Source: Populus alba (Eukaryota > Streptophyta > Magnoliopsida > Malpighiales > Salicaceae). Taken from it: DNA of 64,000 nucleotides. Below the pieces are notes generated by a model. It was given only the letters and a program-made list of their open reading frames with translations, was not told the DNA's origin and did not search any database. Where the stretch lies: positions 37,152,758 to 37,216,757 of the forward strand of contig NC_133284.1 in assembly GCF_005239225.2 (NCBI RefSeq). Direction: 5' to 3'. Positions 41,442 through 54,694 of the stretch are shown piece after piece. The stretch's first letter is position 1; the number at the start of each line of letters is the position of its first letter. Position numbers and translations under genes: made by a program.

Positions 41442-41530
41442 CAATTGATTTACCATTAACTCAGTAATGAATGATAAAATTGAATAGAAACTCATTAAAT
41501 GATGGAATTGAATAAAAAAACTAAAGATAA
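40830..41530. repeat. ~225-255 bp tandem repeat with (TA)n (copy 1)
   Basis: GATGGAATTGAA recurs at 41020, 41247 and 41501. Each unit has a CGACTCTTTGATTA/TTTAGT block, a GAGTTA..GACT block and a GATTTACCATTA block. A (TA)n tract at 41397-41440 lengthens the last unit. Counterpart in copy 2: 53190-53890, with the TA tract at 53764-53805. Confidence 0.75.
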
Positions 41531-42330
41531 AAAAATGAGCAAGAAAAACAAAATGGCTATGAAAAAAAAGCCCAACCGTGTTGGATTGGGTAGGAAGCCC
41601 TCGTGCTCGACCCATTCATTTTATTTGGTTGAGTTGAGAAGTTTTTAAAAACCCCAACTCACATTTGACTTATACTATCTATGTATTTATTTATTTTAAC
41701 CAACTATCATCTTTAAAATTCATATTAAATGAATTTAACGAGTTGGGTCGGGTAAGATAATACAAATATGATAGAAGAGTTGGTCTTTTTTAACACTCCT
41801 AGATTTTCCCACTAAAGTAGTCTGCTTCTAAATTATTTCACGTTAGGCCTGTATTTTTTTAACCTTACGTTCTCTCTAGTCCTCACCTAAAACAAAATGG
41901 TTTGCTCACTTTGCACATAGGCCTCATAAAATAGACTAAATAAAAAAAAAAACTATATTTAAAAAAGAACAACAAATAAAAATATTTGAGATAATCCATA
42001 TCATATCAAAAATTAATTAAAAATCCTATAGAAGGAAAAAACAAAAAATTAGAACCCAATCTCTAATTAAATACAACCTAAAGGATGAAACTGCAAAAAC
42101 ATGAGTTTAAAAAAAAATGCAAACTCGGCACATCTCTTAAACTTGGGTTAATCACCCAAACTCACATATAAAGAGATTTTAGACTCACCTTCAATCAAGA
42201 AGCTCAATTCCTAACTAACTTAATATTGAAGGTTGTGGTGGGGAAAAATATCAATTTAAAAATTCAGTAATACAGTTGCACCAACTATTGAATATATAAA
42301 GAAAAAATTTAATTTGGGATAAGAGACATT
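41531..42330. other. Non-coding spacer (copy 1)
   Basis: AT-rich sequence with A-runs. No gene or repeat boundary is recognised. The frame 41382-41615 on the minus strand is a read-through of the TA tract. Confidence 0.5.
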
Positions 42331-43461
42331 GCTTCAGTTTTAGCTTTTTCAAATTTCAACAAACTGTATGAGTTCAAGAGTGATGTTTATAGTGTAGGAA
42401 TTAAGGGTATATTATCCCAAAAGAAGAGACTCGTGACATTTATTGTGAAAAGTTAAATGATTCTATATTAAAGTGCTACATTTATGATAAGGAGTTTTAT
42501 TCTATTTTTCAAACTCTAAAAAAGTGGTAGCAATATCTTATAGGCAAAAGATTTTTATTATATTTTGATAATAAGGGATTAAAATTCTTGCATATACATA
42601 AGTGAATAAATAATATTCTTCAAACTAGATGGATGACTTACTTGCAACAATTCCTAATTAGAATTGTGTGTAGGGCTGGAATCTAGAATAGGGTTGTTGA
42701 TGTTTTAAGTAGAAATGAAGCCTTACTAATCACTTTGATGGAAAAGATCATTAAGTTTAATTATTTTTACTTTCCTTGTTTTTTATTATGAGAAAATGTG
42801 ATTCAAGATTTGTACTGAGAATGCTTGGTTAGTCACTTGGGGTGAAAGAAGATAAGTGATGTCATCATTAAAAGGTATTATTGGCCTTACTTGAAATATG
42901 ATACTAGTAAGTTTGTGTAAAAACATTATATTTGTCAAGCTACCAAAGACCAAACACAAAATATAGGTTTATATATGTCTTTTTCTATTCTTAAAAACAT
43001 TATATTGAGGGGCTTTCAACTTCACTCAAGAAAAAAGACCATAAGATAACAAAGTTGATGAACAAACTCGAAGTCATGAACAAAGGAGGCCAAACCTCGA
43101 CTACCAAGGCTTTATAAGTAGATCAATTAAATATCATTAAGAATTCTATAATTGGAGCTACAAGGAATATATGTGGTATTACTGATAGCATATTCACCAC
43201 GAATCAACTAAAAAAACTTATCAAGAAAGCCATCACAGACCAAGTAACAAGCTCAGTTCAACCCCCGTATTCTTATACGAAGCCTTACACCCAAAAAATT
43301 GATCAGATAAGAATGTCTCTAAGTTATCCACCACCAAAGTTTCAATAATTTGATGGCAAAGAGAATTTTAGGTAATATATAACTCACTTTATGGAGACTT
43401 GCAATAATGTTGGAACTAATAATGATCTCATGATAAAACAGTTTATTCATTCCTTAAAAGG
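42330..43461 (+). mobile_element. Scrambled Ty3/gypsy remnant: RNase H - integrase zinc region - gag (copy 1)
   Basis: In broken plus-strand frames, 42360-42560 reads like the Ty3/gypsy RNase H start (FKSDVYSVGIKGILSQKKR). 42570-42770 resembles its end and linker (LMEKIIKFNYF). 42830-42960 resembles the integrase zinc-binding region (YYWPYLKYD, then ICQATKDQ). From about 43020 the order jumps to gag-like sequence, with PPYSYTKPYTQKIDQIRMS, YPPPKFQ, FDGKENF, HFMETCNNVGT and KQFIHSLKG at 43255-43460. Many stops; dead. gag placed after integrase is not the natural gag-pol order. Confidence 0.65.
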
Positions 43462-45282
43462 TGTTGCTATCTAATTTTTGACTCATGTTTTGGTAAATTT
43501 TCAGAAAAATTTAAAAAATAGCAAAAAATCCAAAATCCAAAAAATACGTTATTTTTAATATATTTGCATCGTCTTTAGCATTTTCAACGTCGTCTAAAAC
43601 ATATTTAAATTTTCAAAGGTCTTTCGAACACGTTCAACTTTTCACGCGTCATGTTTAAAATTATTGATTTTCCTCATTGAGTCGACGTTGATATTGCTCG
43701 TTTTCAAAAAAATACAAAAAAAATTTACAAAAAGAAAGAAGTTGAGGGACCAAGTTTGGAAACCTAAAAATATTTTTGCCTATAAATACTGGTCTTCAAC
43801 ACACAAAAAAGGGGGGGGGCAATTTTACAAAATAGAGGGAATCCACAAAAACCCTAAACCACAAAAAACCCTAAAAAACATAACTTTTTCTTAACCCTCA
43901 CAAAAGAAAAAAATAGTCGGCAACCCCCCCACTGATTTTGATTTTTCCTCCACACAGTCGTCCATCTCCTCTCACAACCTCACCATCTCCTCCTCCCTTA
44001 CCCTCTGCCAAACAGCCCAAAACCAAGCCATCCTCTCTCTCTTTCGCGCTTCCTTAGCCGAGAGCCAACTCCTCTCCATTCATCAACACAGCCTTGTCGG
44101 ACGCCCCTCACCCAAAAACAAACCAAACACCCCCCCTAGTTTTGATTTTTCAAAACCAGCACCCCACTTCACAAAAGCCAACCTCTCCTCTCGCCGGCCA
44201 GCCTTCTACTGTAACTTCAATAGCCCCAGCTCAGCCACACGCCGGACAAAAACCAGAGTCATTCCCCTTCGCTCTCCCTTCTCGCTGGCAGCCATCACAG
44301 ACCGTTATCACCGACAGGGGTGAAGACCATCCAGCAGCACGCCCACAGAGCCATCAGCACCGTCCATACCGCCAACCATCAGCGCGGTCCACACTCGGCC
44401 ACAGATCCACCATCAGCTAGCAGCGCCGCCCGATCTACCACCCGAAACAGAGGAAAAGAAGAAAAACCGACCCCCTGAAATAGAGAAAAGGAGGAGGCAG
44501 AGAACAGATAAAAAAAAAAAAGAAAAAAAATGAAAAAGCCAAAGCAGATTTCAAAGACAAATGAAATAAAAAACTAAAATCAACTGGTTGTTACGGTTTT
44601 GGTTGTTTTTTCAGGTCACCGCCGGCGTCGAAAGACAAATAAGAATAAGACATTTCCGATCCACTATTTTGTTGCCTTCATCGGTGACGGCGCGTGAAGC
44701 AACGTGCCGCCACTATTCCAGCACTGTTCATACGGGTCCAGAAGGTCTTCCCTGCAATTTCTAAAATTTTTAGGGGTTATTTTGTAAATTTGAAATTGTG
44801 TAATGTAATTTTTGCTTAGTTGTTTTGAGTTTGTATTTTGAGTTGTAGATGTAAAAAGAAAATTAAAAGAAAAATATAGTAAAAGTGTATGAGTGTGTTT
44901 GTGTGCTTTTTATGGATGTTTTTATTATTATGATAAAATTGCAAAGATTAAAAAGAATTTAATATTTTGATTGGATCACAGTCAAGAATTATTAACTTAT
45001 ACATAAGTTGTATTTCAGATATCCGATGAAAAGGCAATTATTAAAACTTCTTTAACACATCAAAGCCACGAAGCAGCTTACCTCAGGTAGGGTACGTTAA
45101 AGGTGCTAATACATTTTCTAACCACAACCAGTCCCTTACCTATGAATCTCTGACAAGACCAATATACTCGGTTTCCTAGTAGCCTTCAATAAATTACTAG
45201 GTGGCGACTCCCAACTAATCAATTCAAGCAATCAACATAACAAAAAAATCGCCAGTCGATGTTGCGCGAGTCACGTGCGACA
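43462..45282 (+). mobile_element. LTR-like block interrupting gag (copy 1)
   Basis: About 1821 bp, TG.. to ..GCGACA. It has a TATAAATAC box at 43781 followed by a CT/CCA-rich leader (43900-44460) with low-complexity Pro/Ser/Thr frames, and a 3' end related to 26651-26833. It starts exactly where the gag similarity to 58767-58923 stops (after AAAAGG). gag does not resume to the right, so the right flank was lost or rearranged. The 108-codon frame at 44094-44420 is low-complexity leader, not a gene. Confidence 0.5.
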
Positions 45283-45466
45283 GAATTTTTTTTTTTTTAC
45301 CTTTACCCAATCGGACTAATTAATATCGTTACTGGCACATGTTAGCGCCAAAAAAACAAGATAACATCACAAGTTATAGAAAACTCATTCAAGGAAAATA
45401 AAAAAGCAACTCAATTCTTACTAGTAACAACTAGCTATAGAAGCAAAGCCATTTCAACTGCCCCTA

Positions 45467-46040
45467 TATACTTATACATATATACTTGTTTAATTTCAGA
45501 TAATCAAAATTATATCTATAATTATTATATCTAGATTTAGTTATTGACTCGAGGTCGAGCCTTTCCCAAGTAGAAGGTATCAATGTGGAACATTTTGTGA
45601 ATGTGTTTACAGACCAAATAGACATACTAAAACTTAAGAAGAAGTTTGAAAAAAAGCCAAATGATTATTCTAACAAAAACAATCATAACTTTTTTTTTCT
45701 AATAATTGTACCTTGTCAAATTTAAATTTTACAAGGAGCTTCTACAAGCCTAGTTCCTTTAAGATCACGGGTGTGTTTAGGAACGCGGTTGCACCGTGTT
45801 TCTAAAAATTTTGATTTTTTTTTTGTTTAAAATGAAAAATATTTATGTTTTTAAATCGTTTTGATGTGCTGATTTCAATTATGATTTTTTTTTTAATTAA
45901 AAATTATATTTTAATATATTTCTAAACGAAAAACATTTTAGATCATCAACGCTACTACAATCTTAAGTAGCCCATTTCTCTTTGCATATTGTTCATTTAT
46001 ATTACTGTGTTTTTTTTCTTTTCTTTGCAGGGTCTCTATC
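45467..46040. other. Spacer between the two large repeat copies
   Basis: 574 bp not found next to copy 2's right end. Around 45765-45950 it carries GTGTTTAGGAACGCGGTTGC and TTTTGATGTGCTGATTTC, which I believe belong to a repeat family common in poplar (from memory). It ends with a TTTCTTTTCTTTGCAG tract just before copy 2. Confidence 0.55.
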
Positions 46041-46772
46041 TTAAATTGGAACTTTACGGAGAACCTTTTTGTCACTCTTCTATGATTTGATTCCGGTGGT
46101 TCCCATCATGCAAGCTAACTTAAATCTTATATGGAACAAGTTCGACTAAAATCTCAAACCAAAAGAGATCTTGATTCATATATATATAGAGAGAGAGCGC
46201 ATTACCTTCTAAGCAAAAATGGCAATATGACTTAATTTAGTATATAGCAAATATGGTTTCAAGCTACAAAACGTTCTGCCATGGTTCTCTGTATATAGCC
46301 CATGTCAATTTATAACAAGTGATTAAATTCTGTTATGTTCTTCAATAAGATTAAAAAAAGTACAAACTTCTGCCGTGAAAAATAAGCAGGAACTTTAAAA
46401 GGGAGCTTATCAGTTGTCTTTCCTTTGTTCAAAACGGCAAATATTATTCCATTAGAATAGTCAAGTCTCTTGTTTTGGGAGAAACTCCAAGTGATTTTAT
46501 CCTTTACTTCGAATGTAATGTAATTTGAAGTTTTCTCTCTGCATGTACAGCTCAAAAGTACTGTAAATGGACATTTCCTTGATCAGAAAGCAATTATAAT
46601 GTCTTTAATATACTGATCTTATTATTCCATGAAGGGGTTACAAAACACTGTGGAGATTACATGAAAACCTGCTCTCACAATCTGCTCCCCCAAAATTTAT
46701 CTAGCGTGCATGTCCACCATGTATACTTTTGCATCTCATCATAACATTCAACAAGATCAAAGGATTTAAAAC

Positions 46773-48083
46773 TTATTTAACGATAGTAAATATTGTCTGA
46801 ACAATAGTGAGAATCAAAAGAGTAGCAGCCGCAAATAAAAAAATAATTGCCCATGGGGTGCCAAAGTAATTGCTCACCAACAGAGCACGCCATCTTGGAA
46901 ACCTGCGCCGGTAATACCTGTTCACCTCCTGGCACAATTTTAGATAATAGTATTTTTTCAAGTAAGCATCCTGATAAAGCTTGTTGAAGAATTGCGTTGC
47001 CTCATCTGGATTCAACCAATTACCAATGATTCCACTACTGGTGAATGTATCCATGTCTTTGGTAGTGTTAATGAGGTTGTCTAGGAGGACGGCATATGAA
47101 GTGATTCTGTCAGTGCATTTAGGAGAACACTGCTCGTAGCTGATGAGGTTTCGAATGATGACTTCAGTTGTCTCCTGAAGTAGCAATGGAGGGATTTCCA
47201 GGAAACCATTTTTGAATTTTATATCCAAGATGCTTCTTGACTTACCCACCTTCAATTTAATTCCGGCGCCTACAAGATTTGTGACGGAAGGAATAGGTTC
47301 CCATCCCATTTCACCATCTTCCTCTTTTCCAGATGACAAAACTAACCAATTTCTTAAGAGGTCAAGCAAATGTTTTTTTTCTTGGTAAGAGGGAAGTATG
47401 GGGGGTGGATTGGATGAAAAAATGATCTGAAAGAATTGAAGGGCAAGTTGTGCGAGGGTTGTCGTGTTTCCTGGTTCCGCGGTCACGTTGAACAAGTGTT
47501 CAAGGACCAACCAAGGTATTTGGTTTTCTACCAATATCAAGTCATGATATAGGTACTGCAACATACAAGACATATTGAAGATAGGATCATCATCTTCTCT
47601 AAGATGATTATATTGATCCTTTCTAAATAGCTCAATAAGAAAGCAACCATCTATTACCAACATTCTGACAAAATCCTCTACACCGACATCAATTGGTCCG
47701 GCATAACACGAACGTGCCTCTTTCTCGATCCCCCTGGTGGATTTGATCAACCCCTTCAGTGTTATGCTCGCAGATCTTCGGGAGAGAAGGCCTTTGAGAT
47801 ACTTCAGTTTAACTTTCTCTGTAGATTTCATCAGTGGATGGTGACGGTGCCAGGGGCCAATTGAAAATGCGTTGGGGGTATAAGCTTTTTCGCTATGCCT
47901 TCGGAGAATGTGGGGCACTCTAAAGATGCATACGTTATCAGGCATTATCAAATTCTGGGACATCATGCTTTCAACGCAAGAGATCAATGAATCAATATCA
48001 ACTGTGACCTCATCATCTACTCCATGAGAAGGATCGCATATATCAGCACTCCTTGGACCACCATCCCTTTCGGATCTTGCCAT
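46773..48083 (-). CDS. DUF247 (UPF0481) protein, copy 2, intact
   Basis: A single-exon frame of 436 residues from MARSERDGG to FTIVK-stop, the usual size for the family. Residues 1-401 match copy 1 as listed. Residues about 411-434 (WAIIFLFAAATLLILTIVQT and following) form the C-terminal transmembrane helix typical of DUF247 proteins, placed just after a basic segment YYRRRFPRWR. Function unknown; membrane association is inferred from the helix. This copy is the probable functional one. Confidence 0.92.
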   Translation of the reverse strand: MARSERDGGPRSADICDPSHGVDDEVTVDIDSLISCVESMMSQNLIMPDNVCIFRVPHILRRHSEKAYTPNAFSIGPWHRHHPLMKSTEKVKLKYLKGLLSRRSASITLKGLIKSTRGIEKEARSCYAGPIDVGVEDFVRMLVIDGCFLIELFRKDQYNHLREDDDPIFNMSCMLQYLYHDLILVENQIPWLVLEHLFNVTAEPGNTTTLAQLALQFFQIIFSSNPPPILPSYQEKKHLLDLLRNWLVLSSGKEEDGEMGWEPIPSVTNLVGAGIKLKVGKSRSILDIKFKNGFLEIPPLLLQETTEVIIRNLISYEQCSPKCTDRITSYAVLLDNLINTTKDMDTFTSSGIIGNWLNPDEATQFFNKLYQDAYLKKYYYLKLCQEVNRYYRRRFPRWRALLVSNYFGTPWAIIFLFAAATLLILTIVQTIFTIVK

Positions 48084-49955
48084 CGTTTCTATGTGAAGAA
48101 GAAAAGGATAACGAGGACAAAAAACAAAAATAGAAACTACTTGAAGAGAAAGAAAAGGAATTCTAAGCCAAGTGTGAAAAGTAACCCATTCAACGAATTC
48201 TATATCTCTTTTAGAAAGGTTTGTGATTTTTCAATCCTTCTGAAAAGAATAGTACTTTCCTAGCAATTTTCCCAAATGAGCAACCAGAAGGACCAATGAA
48301 GCTAACGAGCTGTGGTGTAAGGTACTGTAGGAGAACATATATTAGCATTAAGCTTCTCTCATACCTGACAGAATGCAACTTTCCTGTAGATCTTCTCACT
48401 CCTCAATGATTTTATTTCATTACCTATGTTGAGTTGTTGACTGCTGCCTGCAACAATTTGCAAGAAAATTTTTACAAAGTATCATCGAAGTTTGCTGCTG
48501 AAATTCCGAACCATTTCAGAGTGCATTCCTACAAAGTCTACGTACAATGATATTCAACTGTGCAAAGATAAAAATGGTGAAGCATTACCTTTCTAGATTA
48601 GCCAAAGCCTTGATTCGTTCTTGATGCTCTAAAAGTGAGTTCTTCAGGGTGAGGGGCATGCACCTTTAAATGAAACTTTGCATCTACAAAAACATGGTTC
48701 TGATAAAATGCTCTGGAAGCTCTGTTTATTTAAGGTATCAGTCCTATTCTTTTCTTTGCTAGTAACTTATCCCTTGCTTTGGAGACAACTTCCTAGGAAT
48801 CTATCTTTAGAACTTCTCAAGTGTGATATAAACAGCGTCGGTGAAAAAGCAACAAAGTAATTAGTGCCTTTTAATTTTGTGAAATTGCATCACACGGGAG
48901 TAAATCTATATTTTATATTTTATTACTGAATGCAGCTATTATCCAAAGAAACAACAGTAAGCACATGTAACATAGAACTCTCTTCATCATATAAAAAAAC
49001 CACAATTCTATATTTTATTACTGAATGCAGCTAGTTTCTTTCAAAGAAGTTTACAACTCATTAAATAAATTTAAAAATCAATCTAAACCCGGGATTAAAT
49101 CTGAAAATAAAGAGAAAAAGGTAACAAAACTAACCTAAACAGCATATTCTAGACTTGATTTATAGGTCTTCCAAACCTCGACAAGTTATAAAAAACTGAA
49201 TTTTCTGTAGAATTTCTCAGAAATTAGAGGCCTTCTAATCAAGCCGATCACACTACACAATTCAAGCGTCTTCTCGTGCTTAACCATATCCCATCATTTC
49301 ATAAATATTCCTGTAAGACTATCCAGGTAACCCAGTTAAGTTCAAGGGCACTCTAATAGTTTATTCTAGTACAGTGCATCATCCTGCTAAGTTCATTTGA
49401 CCGCTTTAAGGCATCATATATCCTGTGGTTTCTTCTATTCCTGGAATTCAAATTCAGATGATATATATCCAAGGTTTCCATTTTAAGCTTCTCTCTTTGT
49501 TCAATTTCTTTGGAATATTAGGCTTCCGTTTAACTCTAGTTAATTAGTTCTCTATTGCAATGGTGATAAAGTTTTAAGTTCAGCCACGTTCAAGTCCTAT
49601 TGTAACAAAAGCTAAATGGTATGGAAAAATAAAACATTTTACAAAGAATTATAACAGTAGTTTCACTTGGAAATCACTGTAAATCAAGAGACATTTAACT
49701 GTGGATTGTAATAGTAGTTTCATTTTCAATTTCTCATCTTTTCGTGAGTGGATAAACATTTCTTGGCTTTCTTTTACAAGAGCATCCAGGTTTTTCCAAT
49801 CATTATTATAAAAAAACTAAATGGTTGGATTGTCGCTGGTGATCAATTGTTTGTATTTTTTTCCATTATTTTCTCTCTCTTGAGAATTAAAGTGCACAAT
49901 TATCCTTTGTTTATTTGTTGTTTGCTTAAGTATGGTAAGGGTTACCAGACCTAAG
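48084..49955. other. DUF247 copy 2 upstream flank
   Basis: Same content as 35713-37590: probable promoter/5' UTR, no recognised gene. Confidence 0.5.
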
Positions 49956-49959
49956 CACC

Positions 49960-50310
49960 TTGATTCTGGCAAAAACACAAGACCCAATTTATTTGGGTCT
50001 GGGTATCATGTCAAACCCAAGGTCTTTAGGCCTAGCAACAATGCCAGGTCAAAAAGCATTGGGTCTACCAACCATGTTTAGTGCTAGACCCGGGTGCAGG
50101 TCTGGCATGGTTGCCAAAACCAAGTGTGGGTCTGCCAATTTTTCCAGACCTAGGGGCACGTTTGCCAAGGTTGTCAGATCCAAGTGTGAGTCTGGCTTGG
50201 CCCCAGACTCATATCTCTTAGGTCTGGCATGGCCACCAGGGCCAATTGGCTATGAGGTATTGCATTGTCGTCAAACCCAAGTCGTTTGGGTTTGACATTG
50301 CAGTGAGACT
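49960..50310. repeat. ~30-bp GGTCTGGC minisatellite (copy 2)
   Basis: Counterpart of 37595-37945, with the same number of units. One visible change is CACGTCTGCC in copy 1 against CACGTTTGCC here, a C-to-T at a CpG. Confidence 0.75.
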
Positions 50311-50382
50311 TAAGGGGCTAAAAATGTTCTATATACTCTTAATATTTTTTTATATATTTAATAAATAATAATATTGACCCGT

Positions 50383-52241
50383 TGATGTCCATGATTTATC
50401 TTCTAGAGGGATGCTTAATGATTAGTACTTAAAAGTGCAAGTTTATCAAGGTTTTATATCATTATTTTGCACTTGAAGTATCAATAACTCCTTAACTAAA
50501 GCATGTGTTATAATAATAAGTCTGATACTATAAAATGTCTTAATATATGGTAAATGTTCATCTTAAATGTAGGCCTATCACATAAATCAAAATATTGATT
50601 GATGAATTCAACTACTGAAATTTTGAAGATAAAGAAGGGTGAAGCTTAGAAAAGAGATGTTGGTGCAGTCCAAACTGGAACACTATTCGGTAATTGGGTC
50701 ATATCTCGAGTTCTAGATGTCCAAATGATCTCAAATTTTTACACAGATTTGGTAAGACATAGGTCTACAACTTTGATGTGGAGGCCAGGATCTAACAAGG
50801 CTGTTTTCAAGTCCAAATTATAGCAACAATGGAGAAGTCTGAATCTGTCCTGCAGCCCAGACACTATTCAGTGTTTAGCTCATATCTTGAGTTCTAGAAG
50901 TCCAAATGACCTCAACTTTTTTTTCCTGGAAAGCTAAGAGAATTTCATAAACTTTCATGATTTCATATGGTTCCAGTTCTGATGTTAGCAATGACGTTTT
51001 ATTCAGACAAGAAGATAAGGATTTTCACCAAGTCAAGATGTGGCCACCCACTCAACAATTATTCATCAAATCAATAGTTCCAAATTTTGGCCTATAAAAG
51101 GAGGCATTTGCCATGGATTTAGGCATCTTGGTGTTCAGATCAAGATCATGCTCTTGCTCCCTTTCTTTGTATTTTGTAATGTTTAAGTTTTATTTGATGT
51201 TATATTAATCTCTTGTTTATGCTCTTCATTTCCTTTTTTTTTATTTGTATAATTATGTTATTATCTTGTTCATTTATATTTCTTTCTTTCTTTATGTTTA
51301 GCTAAATCTATTATGTTAAGGTGAAAAGGGTACACTAATGGTGTAAGAATAAGTATAGTATAAGCTCAACATGAACTTTAATGCTTGATATTAACATGTT
51401 TTATATTTATTATCTTGATCACTCTTAATACCTTGCTTGTTAAATGGTTAATCTAGATTTGTGTTGAACAACCCTTGGTACAACAAATGCTTGGCACTTT
51501 CATAGCCCAACCATATGGTATAACCTATACCTGTGCTATGAAAGGAACTTGATTTGTTATTAACATAAGTTATCACCATGAATACCTAATAATATTTACA
51601 AGTATTGGTTTTACTCGAATAAGATAATTAATGTAATCATGTTAACAATTATAATCTGATTGGAACCTCCTTTGTGTGTGGTTTCCAATTGAGTAATAAG
51701 AGTTTATATTATACTTATTTGAAGTACCATTAGTGGAACCTCTAACCTCTAACCTTGACATTTGTTTTTATCATTGTTTAATCCTTACATTAATCTTCCA
51801 TCTCAAAGTTCTCATTAACTTCTTCCTCTTTTTTTATTACTACTACTACTACTACCATTATTATTATTTACATTCTTGTTATATTTATGTACATTAAGTA
51901 TGCTCTGTGTTTGATCAAGGATCCTGACATTGTTGGTCTTGCCTTGTTCATTCGCATCAGAAATCTGTTTATATTATATAATATATCTCTTTGATCTTTT
52001 TATAAAATCAGTATATAGGCTGAAAACCTGTGACTCGATCTTTTAGATCATTCTCAAGTATAATAACATCACATACTGAGTATTACTATTACTATTACTA
52101 TTATTGTTGTTATTGTTGTTGTATTATTATTTATAATTTATACAATTAGCCTCTATGTAGTTCGACCCTAGTCTTGCTAGGTTATTTATTACTTCGAGAC
52201 TCCTGCACTTGGGAGAAGACATCAAACTTTTGGTCGTGTCA
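50383..52241 (+). mobile_element. Probable solo LTR (copy 2)
   Basis: Counterpart of 38018-39877, about 1859 bp, TATA box at 51093. Only scattered base changes against copy 1. Confidence 0.55.
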
Positions 52242-53189
52242 CTTAATGAATATGGTGTTTCTATTCAATCATACTAGAAAAAAATTGATTTAGGTCCATA
52301 AATTTTCTTTTTGAGTGATTTTTTCAGTCCTTAAAGTAATTAGAAGGTGTTTGAAATTTAAAATGGGTTTATTAAGGTTTTCATAATGTTTTTAAGTAAA
52401 AACAAGTTGAAAAATAGATTTGTTAGATCCAAAAGCTCAAACATCAACTTTCTAGGGATTGAAGATTAATAGAAAATTGTATAGTTAAGTAGTTTATTAT
52501 GACAAACAACATATTTTTTATTTTTTTTTAATAATAGAGTAAATGATGCGTTGTTTGTTCTATTAATAAAAAATTCAGTCAAGCAAGCAAGTCTAACCTT
52601 CTATGCCTAAGCGTACCAGAGCTTTATCATTCCTAGGCTGGGGTGCAGGTCTGATTACTAGGCCAAAAGCATTTGGCCTCTCTTTTTTGAACTTTTGATT
52701 TTTTTTTATTTTGTTTTAATTAATAGCTCCCCTCTCTCTTTCTCTTTGTTTATTTTTTTTTTACTTTTTTTTAATTTTAATTAATTCCTTGTCTTTTATA
52801 TTTTTTATCTTGTTTTGTTTATTTTTTAATAACTAAATTTTTAATTGTTTTAATGTTTCAAATAAATTATAGTGGTTTTTTTTTATTTTTTATCTTATAT
52901 AAATAAATTGTATTTGTTTAATGACATTACAAGAGAAAACATTGGTTGTTCTTGACAACCAAAATTAACCTTTAAGATAAAATTAAAAAAACATATATAA
53001 AAAAAGCAATTGAGGTTAAATATTTGCATGTGCATGCATATTTTGTTTTTACTAGAAAGATTATCCTTTTGTTTTAGTTTTTAACTTATTTATCACTCAT
53101 GCTTTTATTGCGGATTGGATGTAAAATTTTGGAACAAAAAAAAATCTCATATTGTCAAAAACATTTTGGCATTATTATTATATTTAGTA

Positions 53190-53760
53190 TAACAATTCAT
53201 ACTTGGAAACTGTAACTCGACTCTTTGATTATTATTTAGTTAATTTACTAAACCGGTAACCCGAGTTACAGACTTCACTGACTCAAATTTATTTTATTTT
53301 ATTTTATTAGATGATAGCAAATACAGAAATTAATTTACTATTATCCTAACACTCAAGAATAAAATTCAATAAAAATATCATATTAAATGATGGAATTGAA
53401 AAAAAAAAAACAAAAGATACAAATAAAAGAGCCAAAAAATCTCGACCCAACTCTTTTATTAATATTTAATCAACCTGTCAAACTCATGATTTGAGTTATG
53501 GACTCCAGTTAATCAATTTTGTTTTTATTTTATTATATGATAAGAAATAGGAAAATTGATTTACCATTAATTCAATAATAAAGGATAAAATTTAGTGAAA
53601 ATCACACACAAAATGATGGAATTGAAAAAAAAAACCAAAAGATATAAAAAAAATGGTAAAAAATCCAACCCCGACTCTTTGATTAATATTTAGTCAAACT
53701 CGCAACCTGAGTTATAAACTCTACTAGTCTTATTTATTTTTTTAAAACTTAATACATGAT

Positions 53761-53807
<47 letters not shown>

Positions 53808-53890
53808 CAATTGATTTACCATTAACTCAGTAATGAATGATAAAATTGAATAGAAACTCATTAAATGATGGAATTGAATAAAAAAACTAA
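53190..53890. repeat. ~225-255 bp tandem repeat with (TA)n (copy 2)
   Basis: Counterpart of 40830-41530. The TA tract (53764-53805) is slightly shorter here. Confidence 0.75.
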
Positions 53891-54694
53891 AGATAAAAAA
53901 ATGAGCAAGAAAAACAAAATGGCTATGAAAAAAAGCCCAACCGTGTTGGATTGGGTAGGAAGCCCTCGTGCTCGACCCATTCATTTTATTTGGTTGAGTT
54001 GAGAAGTTTTTAAAAACCCCAACTCACATTTGACTTATACTATCTATGTATTTATTTATTTTAACCAACTATCATCTTTAAAATTCATATTAAATGAATT
54101 TAACGAGTTGGGTCGGGTAAGATAATACAAATATGATAGAAGAGTTGGTCTTTTTTAACACTCCTAGATTTTCCCACTAAAGTAGTCTGCTTCTAAATTA
54201 TTTCACGTTAGGCCTGTATTTTTTTAACCTTACGTTCTCTCTAGTCCTCACCTAAAACAAAATGGTTTGCTCACTTTGCACATAGGCCTCATAAAATAGA
54301 CTAAATAAAAAAAAAACTATATTTAAAAAAAGAACAACAAATAAAAATATTTGAGATAATCCATATCATATCAAAAATTAATTAAAAATCCTATAGAAGG
54401 AAAAAACAAAAAATTAGAACCCAATCTCTAATTAAATACAACCTAAAGGATGAAACTGCAAAAACATGAGTTTAAAAAAAAAATGCAAACTCGGCACATC
54501 TCTTAAACTTGGGTTAATCACCCAAACTCACATATAAAGAGATTTTAGACTCACCTTCAATCAAGAAGCTCAATTCCTAACTAACTTAATATTGAAGGTT
54601 GTGGTGGGGAAAAATATCAATTTAAAAATTCAGTAATACAGTTGCACCAACTATTGAATATATAAAGAAAAAATTTAATTTGGGATAAGAGACA

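Larger units (their letters stand above)
33670..45466 (+). repeat. Large direct repeat, copy 1 (~11.8 kb)
   Basis: Matches 46041-57839 throughout, with offset 12371 at the left and 12373 at the right. The differences I noticed are single-base changes and small indels, mostly in homopolymers and the TA tract. Contents in order: DUF247 gene, minisatellite, probable solo LTR, ~240-bp tandem repeat, scrambled Ty3/gypsy pieces, LTR-like block. It ends after CTGCCCCTA; the sequence then diverges from copy 2. Confidence 0.95.

Noticed and set aside
43850..43880. AAACCCTAAA and AACCCTAAAA telomere-like words (also 56222-56250)
   Set aside because: Only a few isolated, imperfect copies within an LTR-like leader; not a telomere tract.
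44094..44420. 108-codon Pro/Ser/Thr-rich frame (and 56466-56792)
   Set aside because: Low-complexity CCA/CT-rich leader after a TATA box in an LTR-like block; no known domain.
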